DNA of 64,000 nt from Hoeflea ulvae (GCF_026619435.1 NZ_JAOVZQ010000001.1:1495501-1559500); one strand, 5' to 3'; numbered from the stretch's first letter, positions 1 to 10,110 are shown. Program-made: numbers and translations. Notes: generated from the sequence alone by a model not told the origin.

Positions 1-225
1 AACCGTGCAGGCGCCGCCTGCTGTCTGCGCGATGGCGGCAAGCCCCAGCGGAGCGCTTTCGCGCGCACCCGCAATCAGGCAACCGATGGCGTCAAGAATG
101 GCGGATCGCGCCAGCGGCAACAGCTCCGGGCGCTGGGAGATCCGGAAGCCGGCGGCGGACTCTGCCAGGGCCCGCGCCATGCCGTCAGCGACGCCGGCAT
201 CTTGAAGTTCGGTGGTCATCCCCAT
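1..225 (-). CDS. MmgE/PrpD family protein, N-terminal fragment (continues past window start)
   Basis: Seventy-five N-terminal residues are visible; the rest lies beyond base 1. The segment LARSAILDAIGCLIAG matches the opening helix of MmgE/PrpD proteins (2-methylcitrate dehydratase, cis-aconitate decarboxylase and relatives), where a 'LLDTLGV.LAG' pattern is typical. Two in-frame ATGs exist; the first (223-225) overlaps the TGA of the upstream SDR as TGATG, which indicates translational coupling, and the second (217-219) is possible. Family members act on tricarboxylates or related acids in the cytosol; the substrate here is unknown. It is the third gene of the GntR-SDR-MmgE/PrpD leftward operon. 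The family call rests on a short segment. Confidence 0.72.
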   Translation of the reverse strand, partial: MGMTTELQDAGVADGMARALAESAAGFRISQRPELLPLARSAILDAIGCLIAGARESAPLGLAAIAQTAGGACTV

Positions 226-1001
226 CAGAACGACCCTCCGTTGACCGGCAGGATCTGTCCGGTGATGTATCCCGATCTGCCGAAGCCGAGAAACAGGACA
301 GCATCGGCCACATCTTCGGCGGTTCCCAGGCTGCGCAGCGGAATGCTTTCGATGATGTCGCGCTGTTTTTCAGCACTGTAGCTCTCCCACTGTCTGCGGG
401 TCCCGGGCGAGACCGGCTGCAGGCCGGGCGCCACGGCATTGACGGTCACGCCATAGGGACCGAGTTCGTGGGCAAGCTGGCGGGTCAGCCCGTGAAGGGC
501 GTGTTTGGCGGTGGTATAGGCCTGAACGCCGGTGCGCGAGGCGCGAAATCCTGCGCCCGAGGTGATGTTGATGATCCGCCCGAAGCCTGCGGCCTTCATC
601 GACGGGGCGACCAGCCGGCTCATCAGGAACGTGCCGCCGAGATTGACATCGAGCACCGCGTCCCAGTCCGCCAGATCGATATCCTCGATCGGCACCTGGC
701 CCCGGCCGACGACGCCGCCGGCATTGTTGACCAGGCAGTCGACATGACCCAGTTCGGCAATCGCGGCCGGAATGGCCGCAGCCACGGCAATGCGGTCGGT
801 AAGATCGAGTTCGCACAAAATGGTGCGGTCGGCGTCAAACTGCGCTGCCTTGAGGCCTGCGCCGTCGAGATCCACCGCGCAGACGCGAATTCCCTCGTTG
901 AGCAAAGTCTCGACAATCGACTTGCCGAACCCGGTCGCAGCACCTGTCACGATCGCCGTGCGATCATCGGAAGATGTCGGCTGCTGACCTGGTCGTGTCA
1001 T
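225..1001 (-). CDS. SDR family NAD(P)-dependent oxidoreductase
   Basis: A 258-residue classical short-chain dehydrogenase. The cofactor loop TGAATGFG is at residues 19-26, followed by the NNAGG motif. The catalytic Ser is in 'NITSGAG' and the Tyr/Lys pair is in AYTTAKHA near residue 160. The C-terminal 'TGQILPVNGG' is typical of FabG-like enzymes. The length is normal for the family. The ATG (999-1001) overlaps the stop of the GntR gene (TGATG) and its own stop overlaps the MmgE/PrpD start, so the three genes form one operon. It is most likely a catabolic alcohol or hydroxy-acid dehydrogenase; the substrate is unknown. Confidence 0.9.
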   Translation of the reverse strand: MTRPGQQPTSSDDRTAIVTGAATGFGKSIVETLLNEGIRVCAVDLDGAGLKAAQFDADRTILCELDLTDRIAVAAAIPAAIAELGHVDCLVNNAGGVVGRGQVPIEDIDLADWDAVLDVNLGGTFLMSRLVAPSMKAAGFGRIINITSGAGFRASRTGVQAYTTAKHALHGLTRQLAHELGPYGVTVNAVAPGLQPVSPGTRRQWESYSAEKQRDIIESIPLRSLGTAEDVADAVLFLGFGRSGYITGQILPVNGGSF

Positions 1002-1753
1002 CAGCGGCGCCCCCTTGCCGGGTTGCGGGGCGTGCCCAGGGCGCGCTGGTGTTCCGCAATGATGAGCAGCGCCATTTCCGCGGCGCGTTCGATGTGAATG
1101 CGTGCCGCCTCGGCGGCCCGCTCGGCATCGCGGGCCTGCACGGCCTCGCCGATCTCGCGCAGCTCGGACATGCTGCGCTCGGCCCGCCCCGGCCAGCGCG
1201 TCGACGAGAAGCGGAACAGCGCCATGCGATTGTGAAGGGTTGCCAGAGCCTGGCTGATCGCGCCGTTGTCAGCACCTTCTGCCAGCACTTCATAGAACCG
1301 GCGCGAGGCGTCGATGACGCCGAGCATGTCGCCATCGGCATGGCCGCGCCCGATATCCTGGACGCAGGCGTTGAGCGCCGCGACCTGCGCATCGGAGGCG
1401 CGCTGCACGAACAGCGACGCGCAATGGCTCTCCAGCAGTGCGCGCATCTCGTAAAGATTGCGGGCTTCCTTTTCCGTCAACTGGGTCACGATCGGTCCGC
1501 GAAAACGCACCACGGTGATCAGGCCCTCGGAGGCGAGGGTGCGGATTGCCTCGCGCACGGCGGCACGGCTGACGCCGGTGAGTTCGCACAGCTCGCGTTC
1601 GCTCAAATGCTCGCCGGGGCGGAATTCACCCGCCACGATTCCCTGCCGGATCCGGACTTCTGCGAGCTCGCTCACACCCTGTTCGCGCGCCGCTTGTCCG
1701 GTGGTGTCGGTCAGTTGCGTGGCACTCACGCTGTCCGCCTCGTTTTCTTTCAT
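1001..1753 (-). CDS. GntR family transcriptional regulator, FCD subfamily
   Basis: About 250 residues: an N-terminal winged helix with the recognition segment 'SRAAVREAIRTLASEGL', then an all-helical FCD ligand domain with the conserved 'YEMRALLE' start. The reading frame extends 16 codons upstream of the ATG at 1751-1753, but those codons would run through the palindromic operator, so the ATG at 1753 is preferred. It is divergent from the ketopantoate-reductase-like operon and leads the SDR-MmgE/PrpD operon. FCD regulators usually sense small carboxylates or sugar acids and often repress their own divergent promoter; the adjacent ATTGTC repeats fit that. Confidence 0.9.
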   Translation of the reverse strand: MKENEADSVSATQLTDTTGQAAREQGVSELAEVRIRQGIVAGEFRPGEHLSERELCELTGVSRAAVREAIRTLASEGLITVVRFRGPIVTQLTEKEARNLYEMRALLESHCASLFVQRASDAQVAALNACVQDIGRGHADGDMLGVIDASRRFYEVLAEGADNGAISQALATLHNRMALFRFSSTRWPGRAERSMSELREIGEAVQARDAERAAEAARIHIERAAEMALLIIAEHQRALGTPRNPARGRR

Positions 1754-1755
1754 GT

Positions 1756-1821
1756 GACAATCGGTAAAATATTGTCTGACAATTGTCAAACAAATTTGCA
1801 TATGATAATTGACGTATTGTC
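1756..1821. promoter_or_regulatory. Probable GntR operator cluster (ATTGTC/GACAAT half-sites)
   Basis: The divergent region contains GACAAT at 1756-1761, a perfect palindrome ATTGTC-T-GACAAT at 1771-1783, an overlapping ATTGTC at 1782-1787 (making GACAATTGTC) and another ATTGTC at 1816-1821. FCD-type GntR proteins typically bind short palindromes of the form TNGTNNNACNA, which the central site matches. The repeats lie just upstream of the GntR ATG and 75-140 bp before the divergent gene, so autoregulation plus control of both operons is inferred. Confidence 0.65.
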
Positions 1822-1895
1822 ATACTGTGTCGACGAGCGGCGAATCCGGCGTTCGATTGACGGCACGCAAATCAATTCAGGGCAGGGATAGTTTC

Positions 1896-2957
1896 GTGGC
1901 TGATCAAGGTACCCGAACGCAGCACGGCCGGTCTGCATTGCAACCGGTGGTGATCTGGGGCAGCGGCGCAATCGGCGGCACAATCGGCGCAGTGCTGGCG
2001 AATGCCGGCCGCAAGGTTGTGTTTGTCGACGCCAGCGAGGAGCATGTGCGCCGCATTCGCGAGCAGGGACTGCATGTAGAAGGCCCTGTCACCACGCTTT
2101 CCTGCCGCGGCGATGCGGTCACACCCGACCAGATGACCGGCCAGTGGCCGCTGATACTTCTTGCCGTCAAGGCCCATCATACCGAACAGGCCACCCGGCA
2201 ATTGCTGCCATTCCTCAGCGATGACGGTGCGGTTGTCTCCTGCCAGAACGGTCTGAACGAGCCGATGATTGGCGATATCGTTGGCCCGCAACGCACCATC
2301 GGCGCCTTCGTCAACTTTCTGGCCGACTATATCGAGCCGGGCCGCATCCTCTATGGCGGGCGCGGCGCGGTGGTGGTGGGCGAGATCGACGGCAGCTGTA
2401 CAGCGCGTGTTGCGGCCCTGCATGACATGCTCAGGCTGTTCGAGCCCGACGCCGTGCTCACCGATGACATCTATGGCTATCTCTGGGGCAAGTCTGCCTA
2501 TGGCACCTTGCTCAAGGCCTCGGCCATCGCCGACGCTTCCATTGTCGACTACATCACCGGTGCCGCCTATCGCGGCGTGTTGCTGGCGATGATCCGCGAA
2601 GTCTTGACCACCGCGCAAGCCGAGGGCATCCGGCCAAGACCCTTCAACGGCTTCGAGCCAGCGGTCTTTCTCAATGGCGATGCGGAAGCAGTTGCAGCTT
2701 CGCTGGAAGCCTTGCGCCAGTACAATGCTGCCTCGACAAAAACCCACAGCGGTGTCTGGCGCGACCTTGTGAAGCGCAAGCGCCAGACCGATGTCGCCGC
2801 GCAACTGAACCCGGTCCGCGCAATCGCAGCCCGCAATGCCATCCCCACGCCCCTGCTGGACCGGTTGATCGAACTGGTCGAAGATGTCGAGTCTGGCCGG
2901 CGCGCGGTCGGTCCCCAGACATTCGCAGCCCTCAATGAAGTTGTCCCATGCAAGTGA
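1896..2957 (+). CDS. Ketopantoate reductase (PanE/ApbA) family oxidoreductase
   Basis: About 353 residues with an N-terminal Rossmann motif 'GSGAIGG', the 'LAVKAH' strand that follows in PanE proteins, and the all-helical C-terminal domain containing 'LWGKSAYG', which carries the conserved Lys. A GTG start at 1896-1898 is chosen because a GGCAGGGA ribosome site precedes it; upstream codons run into the operator region. The authentic pantothenate enzyme is usually about 300 residues. The placement with hydrolases under a GntR regulator suggests reduction or oxidation of a different 2-oxo/2-hydroxy acid. The 3' end overlaps the next gene by 10 bp. Confidence 0.82.
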   Translation: MADQGTRTQHGRSALQPVVIWGSGAIGGTIGAVLANAGRKVVFVDASEEHVRRIREQGLHVEGPVTTLSCRGDAVTPDQMTGQWPLILLAVKAHHTEQATRQLLPFLSDDGAVVSCQNGLNEPMIGDIVGPQRTIGAFVNFLADYIEPGRILYGGRGAVVVGEIDGSCTARVAALHDMLRLFEPDAVLTDDIYGYLWGKSAYGTLLKASAIADASIVDYITGAAYRGVLLAMIREVLTTAQAEGIRPRPFNGFEPAVFLNGDAEAVAASLEALRQYNAASTKTHSGVWRDLVKRKRQTDVAAQLNPVRAIAARNAIPTPLLDRLIELVEDVESGRRAVGPQTFAALNEVVPCK

Positions 2958-4663
2958 ACTCAAAATTCCTGTCCGAGCTGGTCTCGGGCATTTCCGCCGA
3001 CAAGATGATGGAGCATCTGCAAGAGTTCTCCCGCTGGCAGAAACTGGCCGGCAGTGACGGCGAGGCCCGCAGTCTTGGCTATGTCCGCAAGGTTCTCGAT
3101 GGCTATGGGCTGAGCACGACCCTGCTGATGCATGACGCCTTCATCAGCCTGCCCCAGGCCGCCCATGTGGATTTCGACGGGCAACGTCTCACCTGCATCA
3201 CCCATTCCATGGCCCTGCCGACCCCACCGGCCGGTCTCACCCGCCCGATCGTCGATCTCGGCGATGGTTCCCAGGCCGCGTTCGACGCGGCGGATGTGGC
3301 CGATGCGATTGTCCTGATCGACGGCATGGCGACACCGGAAATGGCCTTGCGCAGCCGCAAGGCTGGGGTCGCGGGGCAGATCCATATCAGCCCCTATGAG
3401 CATCTTCACGAGATGTGCCTGTCCCCGATCTGGGGCAGCCCCGACACAGAGACCGTGCAGAATCTGCCGGCCAGTTCCGCCGTCACCATTTCCCGGGACG
3501 ACGGCACGGCGCTGCGCGCACGCCTGGCAGCCGACACCGGACTCGTCGCGACGCTCCACGCAAAGGTCGATACCGGCTGGCGCAAGACTCCCATTCTCAT
3601 TGCCGATATTGACGCCGGCGACGCACCCGATGACGCGCCCTATATCCTGTTTTCGGGCCATCACGACACCTGGTACGAGGGTGTGATGGACAATGGCAGC
3701 GCCAATGCGACAATGATGGAAATCGCCCGCTGCATGGCGCCGCTGCGACAGGCGATGAAGCGCCCGCTGCGGCTGTGCTTCTGGTCCGGCCATTCACAGG
3801 GCCGTTATTCGGGATCGACCTGGTTTGCCGATACCCATTGGCACGAGCTGGAACGAAACTGCGCCGTGCATGTCAATGTCGATTCGACAGGTGGCGAAGG
3901 CAACACCCTGCTCAGCCGCGCCCCTGCCGCCACCGAGCTGTGCGCGCTGGCGCGAGAGGCGATTGCCGCGCATTCTGACCAGTCCCATGACGGCAGCCGC
4001 CTGGCGCGCAATTCGGACCAGTCCTTCTGGGGGATCGGCATCCCGTCCCTGTTCGGAATTCTCAGCTGCAAGCCGGCCGACACCGTTGGCGTGCGCAATG
4101 CGCTGGGCTGGTGGTGGCACACCCCACATGACCAGATCGACCACATCGACCCGGCGCTGTTGCTGCGCGACACGCGGATCTATGCCCATGCTCTGGCGCG
4201 CCTGGTTGCCGACCCCTGCCTTCCCTTCGACCTCGCCGCCCAGGCCGCGGACCTGGCCGCAACGCTCGCCGGGATCGGGCTCCCGGCAGGCCAGGATCAG
4301 CAATTGAACTCCCTGCTTGCCGAAGCTGGAGCACTGCAAGCTGAACTGACCGCGTTCCAGGTGCAACAGCCCGAAACGGAAGAAGCTTGTGTGCGCCGCG
4401 ACCGCACGCTGATGCGGGTGTCGCGGCAGATGGTGCCGCTGGACTATACCACCGGCGACCGGCACCGCCACGACCCGTCCTTGCCATTGCCGAAATGGCC
4501 AAGCCTGGAACCGTTGCGCCGTCTTGCACAGGAAACGCCTGGCACGGATGCGTTCCTGCTGCGGCAGGGCCCCGCGATGCGCGCCGCCAACCGGATCCTG
4601 TCCGGCCTGCGCGCCGCCCGCGCCGAACTGGCCGCTGCCGGATCGGGAGGGTCTGTCGCTTGA
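2948..4663 (+). CDS. M28-type zinc peptidase-like protein with altered active site
   Basis: About 571 residues. A region resembling a PA insert precedes the M28-like fold, which shows 'SGHHDTWYEGVMDNGSAN' (first metal ligands near His239/Asp240 and the Asp of 'MDNG'). In active M28 peptidases the next block carries a Glu-Glu pair (catalytic base and ligand) in a 'W..EE.GL.GS' pattern. Here the aligned block is W279-S-G-H282-S283-Q-G-R-Y-S-G-S, so both Glu are replaced. No signal peptide is seen. It overlaps both neighbours, so it is co-translated with the PanE-like and M20 genes. It may be a hydrolase with another mechanism or a non-peptidase; canonical aminopeptidase activity is doubtful. 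Confidence 0.75.
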   Translation: MQVNSKFLSELVSGISADKMMEHLQEFSRWQKLAGSDGEARSLGYVRKVLDGYGLSTTLLMHDAFISLPQAAHVDFDGQRLTCITHSMALPTPPAGLTRPIVDLGDGSQAAFDAADVADAIVLIDGMATPEMALRSRKAGVAGQIHISPYEHLHEMCLSPIWGSPDTETVQNLPASSAVTISRDDGTALRARLAADTGLVATLHAKVDTGWRKTPILIADIDAGDAPDDAPYILFSGHHDTWYEGVMDNGSANATMMEIARCMAPLRQAMKRPLRLCFWSGHSQGRYSGSTWFADTHWHELERNCAVHVNVDSTGGEGNTLLSRAPAATELCALAREAIAAHSDQSHDGSRLARNSDQSFWGIGIPSLFGILSCKPADTVGVRNALGWWWHTPHDQIDHIDPALLLRDTRIYAHALARLVADPCLPFDLAAQAADLAATLAGIGLPAGQDQQLNSLLAEAGALQAELTAFQVQQPETEEACVRRDRTLMRVSRQMVPLDYTTGDRHRHDPSLPLPKWPSLEPLRRLAQETPGTDAFLLRQGPAMRAANRILSGLRAARAELAAAGSGGSVA

Positions 4664-5823
4664 GCCTAAATCCTTCCGTCCGAATCGGCGCAGACGACCT
4701 GAATCTGCCGGCGTTTCTGGGCGAGCTGCGCGCTTGGGTCGGGATTGAAAGCCCGACAGCAGACACTCCGGCCGTCAACAGGATGGTCGACCATGTCGAG
4801 GCGCTGACGCGGCAGGCAGGACTGTCGGTGTCACGCACGCCAGGGCGTCTTGGCCGCGGCGATCTTCTGACCGTGCGTCACGGCCCGCCACCCGCCCCCG
4901 ACCGCAAGGGAGTTCTGGTGCTGGCTCATCTCGATACCGTCCACCCGATCGGTACGCTGGCCGGCGCCTTGCCGTGGAAAGAAGACGCCGCACGGATTTT
5001 CGGGCCCGGAATCTATGACATGAAATCCGGGGCGCTGATGGCGCTGGAAGCGCTCAAGCTTGCCCGTGCCGCGGGGCAGGGACCACAACATCCGGTGACA
5101 ATCCTTTATGTTTCCGACGAGGAAATGGGAAGCCGTGCCTCCCGCCAGACGATTGAGCAGGAGGCCGACAACGCGCTGTGCGTGCTCGTTGTCGAACCCG
5201 CCCGTGACGGCGGCAAGATCGTTACCGCACGCCGCGGTTCGGCGATCTACGACATCACCATCAAGGGGCGCGCCGCCCATGCAGGCACCCGGCCGCAGGA
5301 CGGGCGCAGCGCCATCCGTGCGGCGGCGCGGCTGGTGCTGGAGCTCGAAGCCCTCAACGATCCGGCCGCCGGTATTGGCGTTTCGGTGGGCACCATCAAC
5401 GGCGGTACCACCCGCAACACCATTCCCGCCGAGTGCCGCATGCAAGTGGATGTGCGCCTGCCGGACGCAGCTGCCACCGGCGTGATCATTCCGAAGATCG
5501 AGGCGCTCAGGGTCGCCGATCCCGACATCGAAATTGAGATCGAAGGCGGTGTCACCCGCCCTGCCTATGCGTCCTCGCAAGCTGGAGAGCGGCTCTTCAG
5601 CCATGCCGCAGACTATGCCCGGATGCTCGGCTACGAGCTGGAGGCGATGACCAGCGGCGGTGGGTCTGACGGCAATTTTACCGCCGCACTCGGCATTCCG
5701 ACACTGGACGGGCTCGGTCCGGACGGGGAAGGCGCACACACATTGGTCGAATGCATATTCCCTTGCTCCGTCGCCGCGCGCACGGCCCTACTCGCCAATC
5801 TCATGCTTGATCCCGGCTTCTGA
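4660..5823 (+). CDS. M20 family metallohydrolase (CPG2/ArgE-like)
   Basis: About 387 residues. The M20 signature is intact: His90-x-Asp92 in 'AHLDTV', bridging Asp120 in 'YDMKSG', catalytic Glu154 in 'SDEEMGS', a ligand Glu in 'VVEPARDG' and a C-terminal His in 'GAHTLVE'. The middle carries the dimerisation domain ('GRAAHAGT.PQDGRSAI'). The TTG at 4660-4662 is chosen as start: GGGAGG lies 9 bp upstream and TTG overlaps the preceding TGA. It most resembles glutamate carboxypeptidases that release an amino acid from an N-acyl conjugate. It is the last gene of the three-gene rightward operon; its convergent neighbour begins 17 bp away. Confidence 0.88.
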   Translation: MSLNPSVRIGADDLNLPAFLGELRAWVGIESPTADTPAVNRMVDHVEALTRQAGLSVSRTPGRLGRGDLLTVRHGPPPAPDRKGVLVLAHLDTVHPIGTLAGALPWKEDAARIFGPGIYDMKSGALMALEALKLARAAGQGPQHPVTILYVSDEEMGSRASRQTIEQEADNALCVLVVEPARDGGKIVTARRGSAIYDITIKGRAAHAGTRPQDGRSAIRAAARLVLELEALNDPAAGIGVSVGTINGGTTRNTIPAECRMQVDVRLPDAAATGVIIPKIEALRVADPDIEIEIEGGVTRPAYASSQAGERLFSHAADYARMLGYELEAMTSGGGSDGNFTAALGIPTLDGLGPDGEGAHTLVECIFPCSVAARTALLANLMLDPGF

Positions 5824-5840
5824 GCCGCGTCAAACCGCGA

Positions 5841-8800
5841 TCAGACTTCGGTCGGCGCCTTGACCTCTTCCTGCTTGGACTTGCGGCGGCGCGTAACCAG
5901 CACGAAGAACAGCGGCACGAACAGGATGCCGAGAACCGTGCCGGAGATGGTTCCGCCAAGCACGCTGGTGCCGATGGCATTGCGGCCGCCGGAGCCGGCG
6001 CCGGTGCTGATGACCAGCGGCAACACGCCAAGGGAAAAGGCCATCGAGGTCATGATGATCGGGCGGAAACGCTGTTGTGCCGCCTCCCGCACCGCATCGA
6101 ACAGAGGCTCTCCCGCCTCGTAGCGTTCACGCGCGAACTCCACGATCAGAATCGCGTTCTTGCCGGTCAGGCCGACGACGGTGAGCAGGCCCACCTGGAA
6201 GAACACGCCGTTCTGGTAACCGCCGAAAAGGGTCCACAACAGCGCGCCGAGGATGCCCACCGGCATGGCGAGCATGACGGCAAACGGGATCGACCAGCTT
6301 TCATAGAGCGCGGCAAGACACAGGAACACGGCTGCCAGGGACAGGGCATAGAGCAAGGGCGCCTGGTTGCCCGATTCCCGCTCTTCCAGCGACAATCCCG
6401 TCCAGGATACGCCGAAGCCGGGCAGCTGCGCGGCGAGCTGTTCGATTTCGGCCATGGCTTCGCCGGTGGTCACGCCGGCCGCGGGAGATCCCTGGACCTG
6501 CATCGAGTTGACCGCATTGTAGCGGTTGAGGCCCTGCGGACCGAAGGTCCAGCTGCCTTCGGCGAAATTGGCAAATGGAACCAGCCCGCCGCTGGCATTG
6601 CGTACCTTCCATTTCGAGATGTCCGAGGGCAGGGCGCGCGCATCGGCCTCACCCTGGATGTAGACGCGCTTGATCCGGTCGCGGTCGATGAAGTCGTTGA
6701 CATAGGTTCCGGCCCAGGCGACCTGCAGGAGCTGCGCGACATTGGTGGCGTTGACGCCCATTGCGCCGGCTGCGCGCCAGTCGATGTCGAGGTGATATTG
6801 CGAGGCGTCTTCGAGACCGGAAGGCCGCGCCGAAGCAATCAGCGGGCTCTGCGCGGCCATGCCGAGCAGCTGGTTGCGCGCAGCCAGCAATTCCTCGTGC
6901 GATTGGCCGTTGCGGGCCTCGAGGTAGAAGTCGAAGCCGCTCATGATGCCGAGTTCGGGGACAGATGGCGGCACGATCGGGAAGGCCATCGCATCCTTGA
7001 TGCCCATGAAGGCGGGGAAGGCGCGACCGGCGATTGCCTGCGCGCTTTGTCCCGGCTCTGTCCGCTCCGACCAGTCTTTGAGGCGTACGAAGGCGAGACC
7101 CATGTTCTGGCCCTGACCGGAGAACGAGAAGCCGACCACGCCGAACACCGATTCGACATTGTCCTTCTCATTGACCAGGAAGTGGTTTTCAACCTGTTCG
7201 AGAACCTTCTGGGTGCGTCCGGCGGTGGCGCCGGTCGGCGCCTGGATCAGCGCCAGCAGGATGCCCTGGTCCTCGTCGGGCAGAAAGGCGGTCGGTGTCT
7301 GGATGAAGCTCCAGGCCATCAGGCCGACAAGCGCCAGGTAGATCACGCCGACGCGGAACGGGCGGCGGACGATCCAGCCCACTGTGCTGCCATAGCCGCC
7401 GGTGATCCGGTCGAAATTGCGGTTGAACCAGCCGGCAGGCCCCTTCTTTTCATGGTGCGCCGACTTGGCCGTCAGCAGCGTCGCGCACAGCGCAGGCGTC
7501 AGCGTCAGGGCAACCAGCACGGAGAGCGCCATGGCCGACACGATGGTGATCGAGAACTGCTGATAGATGACGCCGGTGGAGCCGCCGAAGAAGGCCATGG
7601 GCACATACACCGCCGACAGCACCAGCGCGATGCCGATCAGGGCGCCGGTGATCTGGCCCATCGATTTGCGGGTGGCCTCGCGCGGACTGAGACCTTCTTC
7701 CTCCATGATGCGCTCGACATTTTCCACAACCACGATGGCGTCATCGACCAGAAGTCCGATGGCCAGCACCATGCCCAGCATGGTCAGCGTGTTGATGGAG
7801 AATCCGAACAGCGCCAGAATGCCGAAGGTTCCCAGCAGCACCACCGGCACGGCCAGCGTCGGGATCAGCGTGGCGCGGAAATTCTGCAGGAAGACCAGCA
7901 TGACGAAGAAGACCAGCACGATGGCCTCGATCAGCGTCTTGACCACTTCCTCGATCGAGATCTCGACAAAGGGCGTGGTGTCGTAGGGCACGACATAGGA
8001 CACGCCTTCGGGGAAGAAGGCCGAGGCCTCCTCGATCTTCGATTTCACCAGTTCAGCGGTATCAAGCGCATTGGCGCCGGCGGCAAGGCGGATGGCCATG
8101 CCGGTGGCCGGATTGCCGTTGTAGCGCGCAATCGTGGAATAGTTTTCGGATCCGATTTCGACGCGGGCCACATCCTTGAGCAGCACGAGGCCGCCATCGG
8201 TTGCGGCGCGGACCACGATACCCTCGAAATCCTCCGGCGTCGTCAACAGCGACTGCGCGGTGATGGTGGCATTGAGCTGCTGGCCTTCAACCGACGGCAA
8301 GGTGCCGAAGGCGCCGGCGGAAATCTGCGCATTCTCAGTCGAAACCGCGTTCAGCACATCGCTTGGCGCCAGGCCGTAGGCCGCAAGCTTGACCGGGTCG
8401 AGCCAGATGCGCATGGCGTATTTGGCGCCGAACACCTGGACTTCGCCGACACCCTCGAGGCGGCTGAACTCGTCGACCAGATTGGTGTTGAGATAGTCGG
8501 AAAGGTCGGTCTGGTCGAGCGCGCCATCCTCCGAAATCAGGCCGATCACCATCATGAAGCTGGCCGAGGATTTCTGCACCGTCACACCTTGGCGCTGCAC
8601 CGTTTCGGGCAACAGCGATGTGGCTTGCGACAGCTTGTTCTGCACCTGGACCTGGGCGATGTCGGGATCGATGCCTGTCTCGAAGGTGAGCGTGATCGAC
8701 GCGGTTCCTGCCGAGGTCGAACTCGACGAGAAATAGCGCAGCCCGTCAAGTCCGGTCAGCCGCTGCTCGATGACCTGCGTCACCGTGTTGGCGATGGTCT

Positions 8801-8963
8801 GGGCCGAAGCGCCGGGATAGCTGGCATTGATCGAGATCGTCGGCGGCGCGATCTGCGGATATTGCGCGATCGGCAGGATCTGGATGGAGAGCACACCTGC
8901 CCCCATGATGATGATCGCGATCACCCAGGCAAAAATCGGCCTGTCGATAAAAAAGCGTGCCAT
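5841..8963 (-). CDS. RND efflux transporter permease, HAE1 family
   Basis: About 1040 residues, the usual length of AcrB/MexB proteins. It begins [17 protein letters not shown], the classic HAE1 N-terminus with the first membrane helix. It carries '[18 protein letters not shown]' (charged relay in TM4), '[13 protein letters not shown]', and a C-terminal half ending in a cytoplasmic basic tail. The ATG at 8961-8963 is preferred because the family N-terminus starts there; upstream in-frame codons overlap the adaptor gene. It pumps drugs or toxic organics from membrane and periplasm using proton motive force, with the adaptor encoded immediately upstream. No outer-membrane channel gene is adjacent, so a TolC-like partner elsewhere is needed. 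Confidence 0.95.
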   Translation of the reverse strand: MARFFIDRPIFAWVIAIIIMGAGVLSIQILPIAQYPQIAPPTISINASYPGASAQTIANTVTQVIEQRLTGLDGLRYFSSSSTSAGTASITLTFETGIDPDIAQVQVQNKLSQATSLLPETVQRQGVTVQKSSASFMMVIGLISEDGALDQTDLSDYLNTNLVDEFSRLEGVGEVQVFGAKYAMRIWLDPVKLAAYGLAPSDVLNAVSTENAQISAGAFGTLPSVEGQQLNATITAQSLLTTPEDFEGIVVRAATDGGLVLLKDVARVEIGSENYSTIARYNGNPATGMAIRLAAGANALDTAELVKSKIEEASAFFPEGVSYVVPYDTTPFVEISIEEVVKTLIEAIVLVFFVMLVFLQNFRATLIPTLAVPVVLLGTFGILALFGFSINTLTMLGMVLAIGLLVDDAIVVVENVERIMEEEGLSPREATRKSMGQITGALIGIALVLSAVYVPMAFFGGSTGVIYQQFSITIVSAMALSVLVALTLTPALCATLLTAKSAHHEKKGPAGWFNRNFDRITGGYGSTVGWIVRRPFRVGVIYLALVGLMAWSFIQTPTAFLPDEDQGILLALIQAPTGATAGRTQKVLEQVENHFLVNEKDNVESVFGVVGFSFSGQGQNMGLAFVRLKDWSERTEPGQSAQAIAGRAFPAFMGIKDAMAFPIVPPSVPELGIMSGFDFYLEARNGQSHEELLAARNQLLGMAAQSPLIASARPSGLEDASQYHLDIDWRAAGAMGVNATNVAQLLQVAWAGTYVNDFIDRDRIKRVYIQGEADARALPSDISKWKVRNASGGLVPFANFAEGSWTFGPQGLNRYNAVNSMQVQGSPAAGVTTGEAMAEIEQLAAQLPGFGVSWTGLSLEERESGNQAPLLYALSLAAVFLCLAALYESWSIPFAVMLAMPVGILGALLWTLFGGYQNGVFFQVGLLTVVGLTGKNAILIVEFARERYEAGEPLFDAVREAAQQRFRPIIMTSMAFSLGVLPLVISTGAGSGGRNAIGTSVLGGTISGTVLGILFVPLFFVLVTRRRKSKQEEVKAPTEV

Positions 8964-8979
8964 GTCGATCTCCGCAAGG

Positions 8980-10110
8980 TCAGTTCTGTGCCGGGTCTTC
9001 GGCGCGTTCTTCGGGGGCGACTTTGGCGCCGACGGCAATCTTCTGGAAGCCTTCGACAATCACCTTGTCGCCGGCCTCGACACCTTCCGAGACGATCCAG
9101 TCGGACCCGCTGTCGCTGACGACTTCGAGGGTGCGCTGTTCCACGACATTGTCGGGCGTGACGACCATGGCGGTCGGATTGCCGCGACGGTCGCGCGACA
9201 CGCCTTCCTGCGGGACAAGCACCGCATTGTCGATGACGCCCTGCGGCATCTCGACCTGGACATACATGCCCGGCAGCAGCATCTCGTCCGGGTTGGAGAA
9301 CTGCAGGCGCAATGTCACCACACCGGTGAGTTCATCGACATGCGGTTCAGCCGCGGTCAGTTCGCCGGTCTGGTCGTAAGCGGTGCGGTCGGCCAGGGTC
9401 AGCTTGACCTTGGTGTCGACATTCGCACCTGCAGCCTTGGGGCCCTTGCGCTTCCAGCGGATGAGATCGGCGGCCGACTGGGCAACATCGACATAGACCG
9501 GGTCGAGCTTGCGGATCACGGCCAGCGGATTGCTCTGCCCGGAAATGACCAGCGCGCCCTGGGTGGTCAGCGAAAAGCCGATGGCGCCGGAGATCTGAGC
9601 GCGGATGGTGGTGCGGTCGAGATCGATATTGGCGGCCAGCAATTGTGCCTGGGCAACCTGCAGCGCCGCATCGGCGGAATCACGCGTGGTGACGGCCGTA
9701 TCAACGGATTGCTCGCTGGCAACATTGCTCTTGCGCAGCTTCTCCATGCGTTCGAGCTCGCGATTGGCCGAATCCAGATTGACCTGGGCCTGGTTGACGG
9801 CTGCCTCGGCGGCCACGACCTGCGCCTCGTAGGTGGCCGGATCGATGCGGTAGAGGACATCGCCCTCCTCGACTTTCGAGCCTTCCTCGAAAAGCCGTTC
9901 GATGATGATGCCGTTGACCTGCGGACGAACTTCCGCAACGCCCGAAGCGACCACGCGACCGGGAAGCGTCGACGTCACCGTGACGGTCTGCGCCTCCACC
10001 GTGACGACTGTGACCGGGGTCGGCGGGCGTTCCTGCTGCTGCGCGGCGGCGACGGATGCCGTCATGGCGACGGCCAGGAACGTGTACAGAATGTGGGGCG
10101 TGAACCGCAT
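8980..10110 (-). CDS. RND efflux periplasmic adaptor (membrane fusion protein)
   Basis: A 376-residue HlyD/AcrA-type adaptor. A Sec signal peptide (residues about 1-23, ending near 'VAAAQQQ') lacks a lipobox Cys, so the mature protein is probably soluble rather than lipidated. Then come the barrel-sandwich lipoyl half ('[20 protein letters not shown]'), an alpha-helical hairpin rich in Ala/Gln ('[18 protein letters not shown]'), the second lipoyl half ('[19 protein letters not shown]') and beta-barrel/membrane-proximal domains. It bridges the permease to an outer-membrane channel. It is separated by 16 bp from the permease and divergent from TetR. Confidence 0.93.
   Translation of the reverse strand: MRFTPHILYTFLAVAMTASVAAAQQQERPPTPVTVVTVEAQTVTVTSTLPGRVVASGVAEVRPQVNGIIIERLFEEGSKVEEGDVLYRIDPATYEAQVVAAEAAVNQAQVNLDSANRELERMEKLRKSNVASEQSVDTAVTTRDSADAALQVAQAQLLAANIDLDRTTIRAQISGAIGFSLTTQGALVISGQSNPLAVIRKLDPVYVDVAQSAADLIRWKRKGPKAAGANVDTKVKLTLADRTAYDQTGELTAAEPHVDELTGVVTLRLQFSNPDEMLLPGMYVQVEMPQGVIDNAVLVPQEGVSRDRRGNPTAMVVTPDNVVEQRTLEVVSDSGSDWIVSEGVEAGDKVIVEGFQKIAVGAKVAPEERAEDPAQN

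Noticed and set aside
6075..9119. A 1014-codon open frame on the plus strand opposite the RND permease
   Set aside because: It is antisense to a well-conserved permease; its protein is rich in His, Asp and Gly with no family pattern, the usual shadow in GC-rich DNA.
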